Shown: positions 33,798 through 43,589, counted from the first letter of the stretch. The stretch: DNA of 64,000 nt from Rufibacter sp. XAAS-G3-1 (GCF_013623775.1 NZ_JABFAM010000015.1:1-64000); one strand, 5' to 3'. Made by a program: numbers and translations. Notes: a model not told the origin generated them from the letters alone.

Positions 33798-34955
33798 TTA
33801 TTTAGAGTGCAGGTGCACTTCCACTTTGCGGAAGTCTGGGCCTTCGCTGCCCAGGACATCGCTGGCGGTTTCTACCTTGAACTGACGGGTTCCGTGGTAC
33901 CGTTGGAGGTACTTTCTGAGGAACTCGGCCCGTTGGCGGGCTACCCTGCTTTTGGCTTGGTCTGGGCCTACGCTGTCAGAATACCCTTTCACCCACAGGG
34001 AAGCGTTGTCGGGTTGCTGCGCGAGGAAGGTGTCCAGAGATGCGGCCTGTTCTGGAGATAAGAACACTTCATTGAAGCCGAAACCCAGCGTTATTTCAGT
34101 GGGCGCGGGAGTTGGGGCTGCCGGTGCTACAGGGACTTCTTCCACTGCCGCAGGCGTCTCCTGGACGGGAGCGGGCTCGGTGAGGTAAACGGTAGAAAGG
34201 CCGTCTGGCGTGCGGGTGATCCACATTTCTGTGTTTCCTTTCCGTTTGTAGGCCGAGGTGAAGGCGTTTTCCTTGTTTATGCTGTTTCCTGCTTTCAGGG
34301 GCTGGCCGGTGGGCTTAGAGTCCTTGTCCAGGGGCATGGAATACACGTAGGCCTGCTCGCCAGCTTTCTGCGAGAAGTACAGCGAATCGTTCACCACGTA
34401 AGGGGAGAATTCTGCCTGGCGGGTGTTGAGGGGCGCACCTACGTTGGCCAGTTTAGACCATTTGCCGTTTTCCCACTTGCTCAGGTAAAGATCTTCGTAG
34501 CCTTTGGTGTTGCGCAGATCTGCCGTGATCAAAAGCGTGTTCTGGTCTGGCGACAGATAGGAACCTAAGTTGTACGAATGGTTCTTGAGCTTAGGAAACG
34601 GTTTTTCGCCTATTTTCTGGAAAGTGCTGCCATCCCAGCGGTAAGTGGCAATCTTCTCCTCGTTCCGGCCGGTTTTCTGATAGATGTACAGTTCGTCACC
34701 GGCGGCATTAGACCCAATCAAGGCATTCACCGCGCCGGTGTTCAGGACGGGTTCTTTCTGGTAAGAAGACTGGTCGCCGCGCTTTTCAGAGTAGAGGTAC
34801 TGCCCGTCTCCGGTTTTCACGGCATAAATCATTAAATCCTGGCCTACCAAAAAAACATCGGCGATTTGCTCCCGGGTTTCTTTGATAGGGCTTTGGGCGC
34901 GGGTCACTGCTGCGGTAGACAGAAGGAGGGCAATTGTGTAAAAGGTTCTTTTCAT
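33798..34955 (-). CDS. OmpA family protein with PD40-like N-terminal region
   Basis: Protein of 385 residues. Signal peptide MKRTFYTIALLLSTAAVTRA. The N-terminal two thirds has WD40/PD40-like strands (YNLGSYLSPDQNTLLITADL, TRQAEFSPYVVNDSLYFSQK). A Pro/Ala/Val linker follows (about residues 255-280) and then a C-terminal OmpA domain with LWVKGYSDSVGPDQAKSRVA, in which the expected peptidoglycan-binding Asp/Arg motif is recognisable. Last gene of the adhesin-PorP-OmpA run, 19 bp after the PorP/SprF gene. Such proteins often occur with T9SS type B cargo and tie the outer-membrane partner to peptidoglycan; that role is inferred. Confidence 0.88.
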   Translation of the reverse strand: MKRTFYTIALLLSTAAVTRAQSPIKETREQIADVFLVGQDLMIYAVKTGDGQYLYSEKRGDQSSYQKEPVLNTGAVNALIGSNAAGDELYIYQKTGRNEEKIATYRWDGSTFQKIGEKPFPKLKNHSYNLGSYLSPDQNTLLITADLRNTKGYEDLYLSKWENGKWSKLANVGAPLNTRQAEFSPYVVNDSLYFSQKAGEQAYVYSMPLDKDSKPTGQPLKAGNSINKENAFTSAYKRKGNTEMWITRTPDGLSTVYLTEPAPVQETPAAVEEVPVAPAAPTPAPTEITLGFGFNEVFLSPEQAASLDTFLAQQPDNASLWVKGYSDSVGPDQAKSRVARQRAEFLRKYLQRYHGTRQFKVETASDVLGSEGPDFRKVEVHLHSK

Positions 34956-34974
34956 TCTTTCTGAAAAATTCTGG

Positions 34975-35967
34975 TTACCACATAGTTACTTTTCTTCCCA
35001 TTTTAGGGTATTTGGCCGGAATCAGGTTGTACGTCACCATGAACTCACTGGTGTTTTTGCCAATCAGGTGGGCATCGCCGGTAGGCATCTCGTGCACGTA
35101 CCCCACCCGGAACTGATTCAGTCTTACGCCGGCGTTCAGCGTGTAGGCCAGGTTATGCCGGTAACCGCCACCCACCCAGAAGATATTCTGGAACACGGCT
35201 TTGGCCTGTACTTCGGTGGTTTCTTTCTGCTTGCTGTCATAGCGGAAGATTCCGTTTGCCACCAAGCCTACCTGCTCTGATACCGCGGTGCGGTACCCCA
35301 CTTGGGCTACGTGTTGCATGGTGTAGGTTCCGTCCATGAATTCATCTCCGGAGGAAATTCCGCCTTTGGTGGCATCCTGCAAGGCATACCCGGCATAGAA
35401 GTTTTCGCCGGTCAGCATCACACCCAGATTCACGTCCAGCTTGTTTACCCGGTTCTCATTGCCCAGGTAATTGGCGAACTCCTGGTCATTGGCTTGGTCT
35501 AGCACCAGCTTGTTGCCGTTCATGCGCTGGATGCCATAGGTAAGGGCCGCTCCGGCCCGAAGGCTCAGGCTTTCAGAAAGCCGGATGCGGGAACCGTAGC
35601 TCAGGTTTACCTGGGTTTCTACAAACGGCCCGAACGAATCATGTAGCAAAGAAAGACCCCAGGCGTGCTTGGCACCGGCCTGGCGGCTGTAGGCATCGGT
35701 CTCCTGGGTTTTGAGCACGTCAGTTTTCCGCCAGGCGGAGATATCTGCCTGGTCTAACTCAACGGAGGCGAAGAGGGTGCGCGGCGCATCTTCAAAGCCC
35801 GTCCACTGGTCGCGGTAAAAGGTCTTCACCATGGAGCCTTCATAGCCCGTCAGGGCCGGGTTGAAGTACTGCTGGAACAGGGAGAAGTTGGCAATGTGTT
35901 TCCGGCTCTGGGCGGAAGCGCCCAGAGCAGAAAGCAGTAAACAAATGGATATGGTCAACTTTTTCAT
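34975..35967 (-). CDS. PorP/SprF family type IX secretion membrane protein
   Basis: Protein of 330 residues. Signal peptide ends near ALGASAQ (about residue 20). The family hallmark N-terminus follows: FSLFQQYFNPALTGYEGS and YRDQWTGFEDAPRT. The rest forms a beta-barrel, with LSLRAGAALTYGIQRM and VNKLDVNLGVMLTGENFYAGYAL. PorP/SprF proteins are outer-membrane partners needed to export and hold cargo with a type B C-terminal signal, as SprF does for SprB in Flavobacterium. The cargo is the adhesin gene directly upstream, 5 bp away, so the two are translated from one message. Confidence 0.93.
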   Translation of the reverse strand: MKKLTISICLLLSALGASAQSRKHIANFSLFQQYFNPALTGYEGSMVKTFYRDQWTGFEDAPRTLFASVELDQADISAWRKTDVLKTQETDAYSRQAGAKHAWGLSLLHDSFGPFVETQVNLSYGSRIRLSESLSLRAGAALTYGIQRMNGNKLVLDQANDQEFANYLGNENRVNKLDVNLGVMLTGENFYAGYALQDATKGGISSGDEFMDGTYTMQHVAQVGYRTAVSEQVGLVANGIFRYDSKQKETTEVQAKAVFQNIFWVGGGYRHNLAYTLNAGVRLNQFRVGYVHEMPTGDAHLIGKNTSEFMVTYNLIPAKYPKMGRKVTMW

Positions 35968-35972
35968 TTTCG

Positions 35973-38900
35973 TTATTTCTTAAGGATTGTCACGGTACCT
36001 TTCTTCACATAGTTGATGTCTTTCACGTGGATGATGTACAGGTAAGGCCCTGCCAACACATCGCCGTGCTGGTTGCGTCCGTTCCAGCCCTGCTCAGGAT
36101 TGGTGGTTTGGAAAAGGCGTACACCGGAGCGGTCAAATACTTGTACTTCTATGTTATTGTAGAACTTCAATTCCGGCACAGTCCAGGTATCGTTCACGCC
36201 ATCGCCGTTAGGGGAGAAGGCATTCACTATTTTAAGGTCTACCGTGGCCACGTTGTAGCCTTCTTTGGTAAGGGTGAAGGTTTTCTCAAACGTGTTGTTG
36301 TACGGGTCTACCGTTCTCACTCTAATGGAGAAGGATGTTTTGCCGGACAAGCCTTTGTTTGATTTCAGGAACAGTTGGTTTCCGTCTATCTCAAACAGCG
36401 CGTTGTCTGTGCTGCCTGCGCCCGTTACCAGTTCATACAAGTGTTGGTTCTCGGGCTGGTTGTCAAGCGGATCATCCACGTCGGTAGCGGTCAAAGTCCC
36501 GATGGCCTGATCTGGTGTAATGCTAGGCTGGAAAGATGCTTTGCTCAACGTGATGTTGGTAGGAGCCTGGTTTGGCATAACACGCACTGTCCATTTCACG
36601 TCCACGTTGTTCACGTTAGACCGGTCTGAAGGCGTGGTAAGCGCTCCCGTGAGTTCATAGTCTCCGCTTTCCAACCCGTTATAGGTTCCCTGTTGCCAGG
36701 TGACGGGCACTTGCACTACGTTGCCGTCAGTAAAGGTCACCGCTACGGTAGCAGGCTTGTTCACCTTAGCGAAGGTAGTCCGGATAGGCACCTCTAACGT
36801 GGCGGGTCTGGCCGCAGAAACCGCATTCGGCTTCACGATTACCAGTTGCGTGGCGGTAGCCGTATTGCCCGAGGCATCAGTCACAGTCCAGGTGACGGTG
36901 GTGGTGCCGGTTGGGTACTCAGCAGGAGCATTGTTGGTGACCAACGCTACAGAACAATTATCTGCCGTTACCGGAGTACCTAATGCTACATTGGAGGCCG
37001 TTGTTTTGCCTGGGTCAACCGTTGCCGTCACCGCTGCGGGAGCTGTAATGGTGGGGTTGATTTTGTCTTCTACCGTTACAGTAGCCGTAGCCGTAGACTT
37101 GTTGCCATGAACATCGGTCACGGTTAAGGTAACGGTGGTAGCGCCTACGTTAGAGCAATCAAAGCTGGTTTTGTCTAAGCTATAGCCGTTCTCAGCAATT
37201 GAGCAGTTGTCCGTAGAGTTGTTATTTACGTCAGCTGCCGCGATGGTCACGGTGCCAGACGCGTTTAGTTGAACCGTAATGTTCTTCGCTTTTGCTACTG
37301 GTGCAACTTTGTCTTCTACTGTTACGGTGGCAGTGGCGGTATGTGTGTTGCCGCTCTTATCCGTCACGGTGAGAATCACGGTGTTGGTACCTACATTGGC
37401 ACAGGTGAAGCTGAGCTTGTCAAGGGCAATGGTGGTGATGCCGCAGTTATCAGTAGAATTGTTGTTTACCTGATCTGCCGTGATGGAGGCATTGCCAGTT
37501 GCATCTAGTTGAACCGTGATGTTCTTGGCAATGGCTGTAGGTGCTACTTTGTCCTCTACGGTAACTGTGGCGGTGGCGGTATGGGTGTTGCCGCTTGCGT
37601 CTGTGACGGTTAATGTCACTGTGTTTTCGCCTAAGTTGTTGCAGCCAAAAGTTAACTTGGAAAGGGCCAGCGTTACTGATCCACACAAGTCAGAAGAACC
37701 GTTATTCACCATTTCTGGGGTAATCACGGCTTCTCCGTTGGCCGCCATTTGCACGGTAATGTTCTTCGCAACCGCAATTGGAGCGGTTTTGTCTTCTACT
37801 GTTACTGTTGCTGTTTTGCTTTCTACGTTGCCATTTACGTCAGTTACGGTTAACGTAACTGTGTTGGCTCCCACATTAGAACAGTTAAAGCTGGTTTTGT
37901 TTAAGCTATACCCATTTTCAGGAATTGAACAGTTGTCAGTAGAGCCGTTGTTGATCTGAGCCGGTGTGATAGTTGCGGCACCATTGGCATCTAGCTGAAC
38001 CGTAATGTTCTGGGTTACAACTGTTGGCTTCTGCGTATCTGTAACGGTTACAGCAAAGCTGGTGGTAGAGGTGTTTCCAGCGGCGTCAGTTGCCACGAAG
38101 GTGTTGGTAGTGGTACCAACCGGGAATAAGGAACCTGAAGCAAGACCGGCGGTTTGGGTAACTGTCACTGGGGTTGTGGCTGCATTCCCAATCCCCCAAG
38201 TAACACTTGTAGGGTTGGAAGCAGAGATGTTCCACCCGTCATACCCATTCTCAAAGCTTCCGTTGACAAGGCTGCTGCCAGTCACTTTTACATTATCTAA
38301 TAGAATATCAATATAATGAGAAGGATTAGCCACATCTACCATCTCTAATCTTACTGATCTTCCAGCAAACTCTGAGATATCAAAGTTAAGATTGGTCATT
38401 GGTATTGCAGCAGGGGTATTAGGTGAGCTTATAGAGTAAATCGTGCGCAGAATAGCATTACTACCAGGATCCCTTAGTCGAACTGATAAGTTTTGCCCAT
38501 TAATCGTTGATCCTGTATGGTTTTTATACTGAAAGTCAAAGGAAAGGCTTATAGGGCCTGAGGCTGGCAGCACAATGTCTTGATATAACCTAGCGGTACT
38601 TGAATTACTAACTAGGTATACAGCCATGTTCTTCCCATCAGTTGGGTTGAAGGTTATTGGTAAACCTGGGGAGATTTGACTCTTTAGCACTTTGCTCAAA
38701 TAATCATACAACCGTCCTCCCTGAGAAAGTGTATGAACTGCATTAGGATCATTCACACGACAGTTATCTGTAGCTGTTGGGGCTGGATAAGTAACAACGG
38801 CACCACACTTATCAAGATCATTATTTTTTGCAACAGGAGCAGTTGCTGCAAATACTGGTTTGGTAACATCTTTCACCTCTACAGTTTGGGTTTGGGAAGA

Positions 38901-40661
38901 AGTATTGCCAGCGGCATCTGTATATATCCAAGTAATGGTATAGTTTCCTTGTGCAGTATAGGAGAGAGGGGCTGCTGTTGTTCCAGTAATTTCACCTGTG
39001 ACATTATCATTGGCTTTGGGTGCCGTTGCTGCAGCAGAGCATTCACCGGTGATTGCGGGCAAAGTGGCTAAAACAGGAACTGGTGCCTCGGTGTCATTTA
39101 CCGTTACCGTAAATGTTTTCGTGTCTGCGTTGCAACTGTTGGTTGCCGTTGCGGTTACCGTTGTGGTGCCTGCCGGGAAAAAGTAAGGAGACGTAACTGC
39201 TACACCGTTGATTGTATAGGTGATTGCTGGGTTTGGTGTTCCTGTAGCCGTAGCTGTAAAGGAAACAGTGGCACCCGCTCTACCTGCTTCTGTTGTAGTC
39301 ACAATGTTTTCTGGTGCTGTAATGGAAGCCGAAGCATTCACCGTCACTTTGGCAGAGCCGGTAACTGAGGTGGCAGCGCACAGCGCATCTGAGACAGCCG
39401 TCAAAGAATAGGTTGTTGTGGCTGTTGGGTTAACTGAAACGGTGTAAGGGGAAGTTGATATGCCGTTTACGGTTACAGGGGTAGTTCCGTCTGTATAGGT
39501 GATGCTCCATGGGGCTGTACCTGTCAGGTTGAAAGTAAGGGTTGTCGATTGGCCTGCACAGGTAGTATTGCTGCCGCTTAAAATGCCTGTTGGCCTAGTT
39601 AATACTACACCGTCGCAGTTGCGGTCAATACCGTCGCATAAATCTGTAGCTCCTGGGTTGAAAGAAGCATCATTATCATTGCAGTCTCCGCCACGCAGTA
39701 CATAACCTACTGGGGGAGTTAAAGCCATTGCGCTTACAGCAGAATTACCATAACCATCTGCATCAGAGTCTTGATAGTAGGTTGCAGAGAGTACCGTTAT
39801 GATCGCTTTCCCATTGCCTGTATTGACACCGGCCAAATTATTCTGGTTGGTGCCTGCATTGTATGAGCCGCCGCCGCCGCCGTTGCCTGGGTAATGATAG
39901 GAACCACCGCCGCCGGAGTAGCCGCCGCCGCCGCCACCGCCTGCGTTTCCGCCAGCGCCGCCGCCGCCAAAGCCCCCTTCCGCACTGCAGCCTGTTCCTC
40001 CTGCGCCACCTGTGATAAAGGCCTGACCGGGCCCTCCGCAAGATCCATCCTGACCTGCAGTAAAGAACCCACCTCCATTACCCGCGTGAGGGTCACCGGT
40101 TGGGCTATTTTGTGCTCCATTGCCATCTGTGCCCCCTGCTCCAAATAAAGTTGGTGAATAAGTGCTGTTTCCATCAAAGCCAGAGGTAGAGGCTGAGGCG
40201 TGTATATTGCCATTAGGGGAGCCTACGTTTCCGCCGCCGCCTCCAGAAACAACTAACGGAATATTATCATCCGTTGCTACAAAGGTACCTCCGCCGCCAC
40301 CTGAACCATGATGTTGGTTGAAGTCTCCTGCAAAGGAGGTGGCGCCTTGTTGCCCTACTAGAACTTTCAGGGTTTGACCAGGTTGTACATTGAATTCTCC
40401 CTTCATTCTGGCTCCCAAGCCACCGTTATTACCACCTTGTGCCCCAAAGGTTTCAATTGAAATCCTGGTTACACCAGCAGGGACGGTATAGGTTTGGATT
40501 TTCCCTGTGTAAGTAAGTTCAGTTGTCTGTCCTTTACTCGTGAAAGAAATTCCCAAAAGCAAGATGGGAACCATCCATCGCAAGAGCGTTTTGGATTTCG
40601 ATCTTTCAAAGATTAATGTTTGCCACCAATGTGTTGTTGGTGGTGCGTAAAAGTGTTTCAT
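35973..40661 (-). CDS. giant T9SS type B cargo adhesin with glycine-rich, HYR and cadherin-like domains
   Basis: Protein of 1562 residues. A long signal has its hydrophobic core at about 30-48. A glycine-rich domain follows (about 80-275, poly-Gly runs). Then come a MopE-like metal-binding repeat (DSDADGYGNS, GGDCNDNDASFNPGA, CDGIDRNCDG, about 290-350), Ig-like strands and HYR-type domains. Four tandem 80-residue repeats (about 877-1200) each contain a KNITVQL-type start and TVTLTVTD. A cadherin-like domain (about 1355-1470) and a type B C-terminal signal (FSPNGDGVNDTW, about 1480-1562) end the protein. It is exported through T9SS and displayed on the surface, probably for attachment or gliding. 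One HYR domain appears split by a foreign domain near 38180-38757. The ATG at 40661 is preferred to an upstream TTG. Confidence 0.9.
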   Translation of the reverse strand: MKHFYAPPTTHWWQTLIFERSKSKTLLRWMVPILLLGISFTSKGQTTELTYTGKIQTYTVPAGVTRISIETFGAQGGNNGGLGARMKGEFNVQPGQTLKVLVGQQGATSFAGDFNQHHGSGGGGGTFVATDDNIPLVVSGGGGGNVGSPNGNIHASASTSGFDGNSTYSPTLFGAGGTDGNGAQNSPTGDPHAGNGGGFFTAGQDGSCGGPGQAFITGGAGGTGCSAEGGFGGGGAGGNAGGGGGGGYSGGGGSYHYPGNGGGGGSYNAGTNQNNLAGVNTGNGKAIITVLSATYYQDSDADGYGNSAVSAMALTPPVGYVLRGGDCNDNDASFNPGATDLCDGIDRNCDGVVLTRPTGILSGSNTTCAGQSTTLTFNLTGTAPWSITYTDGTTPVTVNGISTSPYTVSVNPTATTTYSLTAVSDALCAATSVTGSAKVTVNASASITAPENIVTTTEAGRAGATVSFTATATGTPNPAITYTINGVAVTSPYFFPAGTTTVTATATNSCNADTKTFTVTVNDTEAPVPVLATLPAITGECSAAATAPKANDNVTGEITGTTAAPLSYTAQGNYTITWIYTDAAGNTSSQTQTVEVKDVTKPVFAATAPVAKNNDLDKCGAVVTYPAPTATDNCRVNDPNAVHTLSQGGRLYDYLSKVLKSQISPGLPITFNPTDGKNMAVYLVSNSSTARLYQDIVLPASGPISLSFDFQYKNHTGSTINGQNLSVRLRDPGSNAILRTIYSISSPNTPAAIPMTNLNFDISEFAGRSVRLEMVDVANPSHYIDILLDNVKVTGSSLVNGSFENGYDGWNISASNPTSVTWGIGNAATTPVTVTQTAGLASGSLFPVGTTTNTFVATDAAGNTSTTSFAVTVTDTQKPTVVTQNITVQLDANGAATITPAQINNGSTDNCSIPENGYSLNKTSFNCSNVGANTVTLTVTDVNGNVESKTATVTVEDKTAPIAVAKNITVQMAANGEAVITPEMVNNGSSDLCGSVTLALSKLTFGCNNLGENTVTLTVTDASGNTHTATATVTVEDKVAPTAIAKNITVQLDATGNASITADQVNNNSTDNCGITTIALDKLSFTCANVGTNTVILTVTDKSGNTHTATATVTVEDKVAPVAKAKNITVQLNASGTVTIAAADVNNNSTDNCSIAENGYSLDKTSFDCSNVGATTVTLTVTDVHGNKSTATATVTVEDKINPTITAPAAVTATVDPGKTTASNVALGTPVTADNCSVALVTNNAPAEYPTGTTTVTWTVTDASGNTATATQLVIVKPNAVSAARPATLEVPIRTTFAKVNKPATVAVTFTDGNVVQVPVTWQQGTYNGLESGDYELTGALTTPSDRSNVNNVDVKWTVRVMPNQAPTNITLSKASFQPSITPDQAIGTLTATDVDDPLDNQPENQHLYELVTGAGSTDNALFEIDGNQLFLKSNKGLSGKTSFSIRVRTVDPYNNTFEKTFTLTKEGYNVATVDLKIVNAFSPNGDGVNDTWTVPELKFYNNIEVQVFDRSGVRLFQTTNPEQGWNGRNQHGDVLAGPYLYIIHVKDINYVKKGTVTILKK
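37060..38045 (-). repeat. four tandem 240-bp coding repeats in the adhesin
   Basis: Repeat starts at about 37064, 37308, 37551, 37788 and 38030 on the plus strand are spaced 237-244 bp. Each unit encodes about 80 residues with ATATVTVEDK and STDNC motifs. High identity between units suggests recent duplication and a variable copy number. Confidence 0.8.
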
Positions 40662-41911
40662 TTTTAACAATTGATTAAGCTTGAAATATTTGACTTGGGT
40701 TTTGTTTCAACAAGTTTGCAGCAGACATGCTTCTCCAAGAGAAATTCATGTTGCTGCCGCTAAAACCATGTAGAGAAATCGGCATCACAAGTACTAGCTG
40801 GATGGAGTAAGTATGATGGAGTAGAAGGGCAAAGACCTTCTCAAGTGAGACTTGGAAAAGGCATGCCGTATACTTTCACTCTTTTGGGAAGAGTTAATAG
40901 TAAAGGTTTTCATAAAGGGTTGGGTAGTAAAGTTGGATTATATAACCTGTGCTTAATTTGGAATTACTGTTTTAGGGTCTGTTGATGGCTGTTCTCTTCT
41001 GTCGGTTCCGTTTCTATTGCCGTCTATAAGTGGTTGATAGTAAAAAATACAAGTAATAGTAAATTATAAAGTTGCTGCCGATGAGTTGCTTCACTAGGTA
41101 TCTACATGGGTAGAGTTGGATCTGGCGCACTGCTTTGTTTTTTAATAACTGGTAGAGTAAGCTCTGGGGGAGATGCTTGCTTTGTAAAGTTTCTGAGGGG
41201 GGACTAGGAACTATTAACAATGCAAAGTTTATGGATAATTTAATAAATACAACAAGTATAAAAAAATACTTTAAAAGTAACCATAACAACTACTTTTAAT
41301 TATAATAGTGCAAATTATATAGATGAGGATGTTTGGAATGTTGCTTTGCGTAGTACAAAACAACATTTCAAATATTTTCTTACCCATAGACGTGTTCTTG
41401 TTCGTGAAAGCAATTCTAGTTAGTCTATTTGCTTTAAAAAATGATAGATGTCAGCTTTTAGAAGAAGTAGATTTTGTGGAAAGTAAAATATGAATTTTAG
41501 TATATAAGGTTGAATGGGGCGCTGGTGTGGGGTAAGGCAGAAAGTAGCCTTCCGTATCTCAAGTGAGTAACCCTGCTGTTGGCGCATTTCCCTGCAGCCA
41601 ATGGGCAGGCAATCTGTTCCATGTGCAGGCCGTGCAAGCCTATGAGCCTGCCTGTTTTCTATCTTGCTAGCGGGTGTGCAGCACTACAGAAGAATCCATT
41701 TTCAGTTCGTTTTCCCTAAAACCGCCTGAAAACCAATCAGCTAGATAAAAGGCGGGCGTATGTTGGTCAAAGGAGGGAGTGGCTTTTGCGTTTTCCTTTA
41801 TGTCCATTACGCAAACGTACTTTGGAGGAGCAGGGCATCAAACAAAACCCCGTCTGCGGCTAATGAGTAAAGATAGGTACATCTTTGATCAAATAATCTC
41901 AGGCAGAAAGA
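40662..41911. other. AT-rich intergenic stretch of 1250 bp
   Basis: Upstream of the adhesin on one side and the SDR gene on the other. It is strongly AT-rich between 40900 and 41500. A 91-codon frame at 41014-41289 is hydrophobic only because of base composition. Palindrome copy 14 lies at 41699. I see no gene; regulatory sequence for the adhesin operon is probable. Confidence 0.5.
41699..41732. repeat. 38-bp palindrome family, copy 14 (degenerate)
   Basis: TTTTCAGTTCGTTTT, loop CCCT, AAAACCGCCTGAAAA. Confidence 0.5.
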
Positions 41912-42655
41912 ATGAAATTAGCGGGAAACACAGTACTGGTCACCGGAGGCGCCTCAGGAATTGGGTTGGCCCTTGCCGAACGGTTTTTAAAGGCGGGGAG
42001 CACCGTCATTGTCTGTGGCCGACGCGAGGACAAACTGAAGGAGGCGCGGCAGAAACATCCCGGTTTGCATACCAGGGTGTGTGACGTGGCGCAAGAGGCA
42101 GAGCGGCTAACGCTGGCAGAATGGGCTACCAAGGAGTTTCCGGGGCTCAACGTGCTGGTGAACAATGCCGGTATTCAGCGGCGGGTAAACCTGGTAGACG
42201 AGCAGGAGGCGTGGGGCAAGACGCAGCAGGAAATAGCCATCAACCTGGAGGCACCCATTCACCTGTGCAGTTTGTTTGTGCCGCACCTGCGTGAGCAGCC
42301 CACCGCAGCCATTGTGAACGTCACCTCTGGATTAGCCTTTACGCCCGCCGTCTTTGCGCCGGTGTATTGCGCCACCAAAGCGGCCTTGCACTCCTTTACC
42401 ATGTCTCTGCGGTATCTGCTTTCCAAGACCAGCGTGGAAGTGGTGGAGATAGTGCCGCCCGCCGTGAATACAGCGTTAGGCGGAACGGGTTTGCACACCT
42501 TCGGGGCCCCTCTGGATGAGTTCGCAGATTCGGTGATGGGGCGCATGGACAGCGGTGAGCTGGAAGTTGGTTTCGGAACCTCAGAGGTGAGGCGCAATGC
42601 CTCCAGAGAAGAGAACGATGCCTTCTTCCAGGAGATGAATTCCAGATGGGCATAA
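41912..42655 (+). CDS. SDR family NAD(P)-dependent oxidoreductase (DltE-like)
   Basis: Protein of 247 residues, classical short-chain dehydrogenase length. Cofactor motif VTGGASGIGLALAERF (TGxxxGxG), VLVNNAGIQRR (NNAG), catalytic Ser in VNVTSGLAF, and YCATKAALHSF with the YxxxK pair. Best resemblance is to DltE-type oxidoreductases, whose physiological substrate is not established. It stands alone; palindrome copy 15 begins 3 bp after the stop. Confidence 0.92.
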   Translation: MKLAGNTVLVTGGASGIGLALAERFLKAGSTVIVCGRREDKLKEARQKHPGLHTRVCDVAQEAERLTLAEWATKEFPGLNVLVNNAGIQRRVNLVDEQEAWGKTQQEIAINLEAPIHLCSLFVPHLREQPTAAIVNVTSGLAFTPAVFAPVYCATKAALHSFTMSLRYLLSKTSVEVVEIVPPAVNTALGGTGLHTFGAPLDEFADSVMGRMDSGELEVGFGTSEVRRNASREENDAFFQEMNSRWA

Positions 42656-42658
42656 GCT

Positions 42659-42698
42659 GTGTTTAGGGCCTGTTTTCAGGAAAACAGGCCTTAAACAC
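42659..42698. repeat. 38-bp palindrome family, copy 15
   Basis: GTGTTTAGGGCCTGTTTT, loop CAGG, AAAACAGGCCTTAAACAC. One mismatch in 18 pairs. Confidence 0.85.
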
Positions 42699-42917
42699 TT
42701 TTCTCGTTCCATTTTCGTCTCGGCTTCGTTAAACGGCTTCGGCCTAAAGCCGGAGCTGGCGAGAAGAAATGAGGTAAGTTGCTAGTATTTAACGGGTAAG
42801 TTTTGTAACTTCAATGCAGGGCGAAGCCTTGTTCTTCTCTGCTGTCATAGCCGCAAGAGATTGCTTTCTGTAAGTACTTCCCCTATCCTGATTTTCTAAT
42901 CCTTTACTTTCTATAAG

Positions 42918-43589
42918 ATGAGATGGGTATATAGTGTTAAGCATAAAACAAAGGCCGCGCTTCTGTTGGCCGTGGTGTTGGTATTGGTGCTGGCCAAAAA
43001 CATGATGGACAGTAAGAATGTGACAAAACTAGGTTCTTCCTTTGCCGCCGTGTACGAAGACAGGCTGTTGGTGGAGAGCTACATTTACCAGCTTTCGGGG
43101 CACCTGTACCAGAAGAAGATGCTGGTAGACAATAGCTTCTATGCTGAAACCGACCATGGTCTGCTGCCAGAGAAGCTGATGGGAAACAATTCGGCCATCT
43201 TGGGGCTGCTGGAAAAATATGAGAAGACCGAGTTAACCAGAGATGAGGCCCGGTACTTTAGTGCTTTCAAGCAAAACCTGCAGGAGCTAAGGGCCCTGGA
43301 AAACCAATTCGTGCTTCAGCCAGCAGTAGGGCAGGAACGGCTACAGGCCAAAAACCTGATGGATGCCCAATACAGAGAAGCGGCCAGCCATTTAAACTAT
43401 CTGTCGCATATTCAGGTGGCAGAGGGGAAGCGACTCAATGAGCAGTCTAAGCAGATCATAGCCGGTTCTGCCATTCTCACGCAATTTGAGTTTGCCCTCA
43501 TCATTGCTATAGGTGTCATGATTCAGATGCTGGTGTTCGCCTCCAAATCAAAACTCTCTAAGTTTCCGCAGAACCCCATGCTAAACTAA
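42918..43589 (+). CDS. stand-alone MCP-type four-helix-bundle membrane protein
   Basis: Protein of 223 residues. Membrane segment 1 is at about 14-27 (ALLLAVVLVLVLAK) and segment 2 at about 190-208 (FALIIAIGVMIQMLVFA). Between them are about 160 residues predicted to be long helices (LLVESYIYQLSGHLYQKKM, NSAILGLLEKYEKTELTRDE), the arrangement of the 4HB sensor of methyl-accepting chemotaxis proteins. There is no HAMP, methylation or kinase domain after the second segment, only about 15 residues. It may sense an envelope ligand and work through another protein. No signalling gene is adjacent. Confidence 0.75.
   Translation: MRWVYSVKHKTKAALLLAVVLVLVLAKNMMDSKNVTKLGSSFAAVYEDRLLVESYIYQLSGHLYQKKMLVDNSFYAETDHGLLPEKLMGNNSAILGLLEKYEKTELTRDEARYFSAFKQNLQELRALENQFVLQPAVGQERLQAKNLMDAQYREAASHLNYLSHIQVAEGKRLNEQSKQIIAGSAILTQFEFALIIAIGVMIQMLVFASKSKLSKFPQNPMLN

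Noticed and set aside
37060-38045. Regular repeats that could suggest a CRISPR array
   Set aside because: Units are about 240 bp, in frame, and encode adhesin domains; there are no spacers or cas genes.
41014-41289. Hydrophobic 91-codon frame upstream of the adhesin
   Set aside because: AT-rich composition explains the Leu/Ile/Tyr content; there is no start signal or family match.
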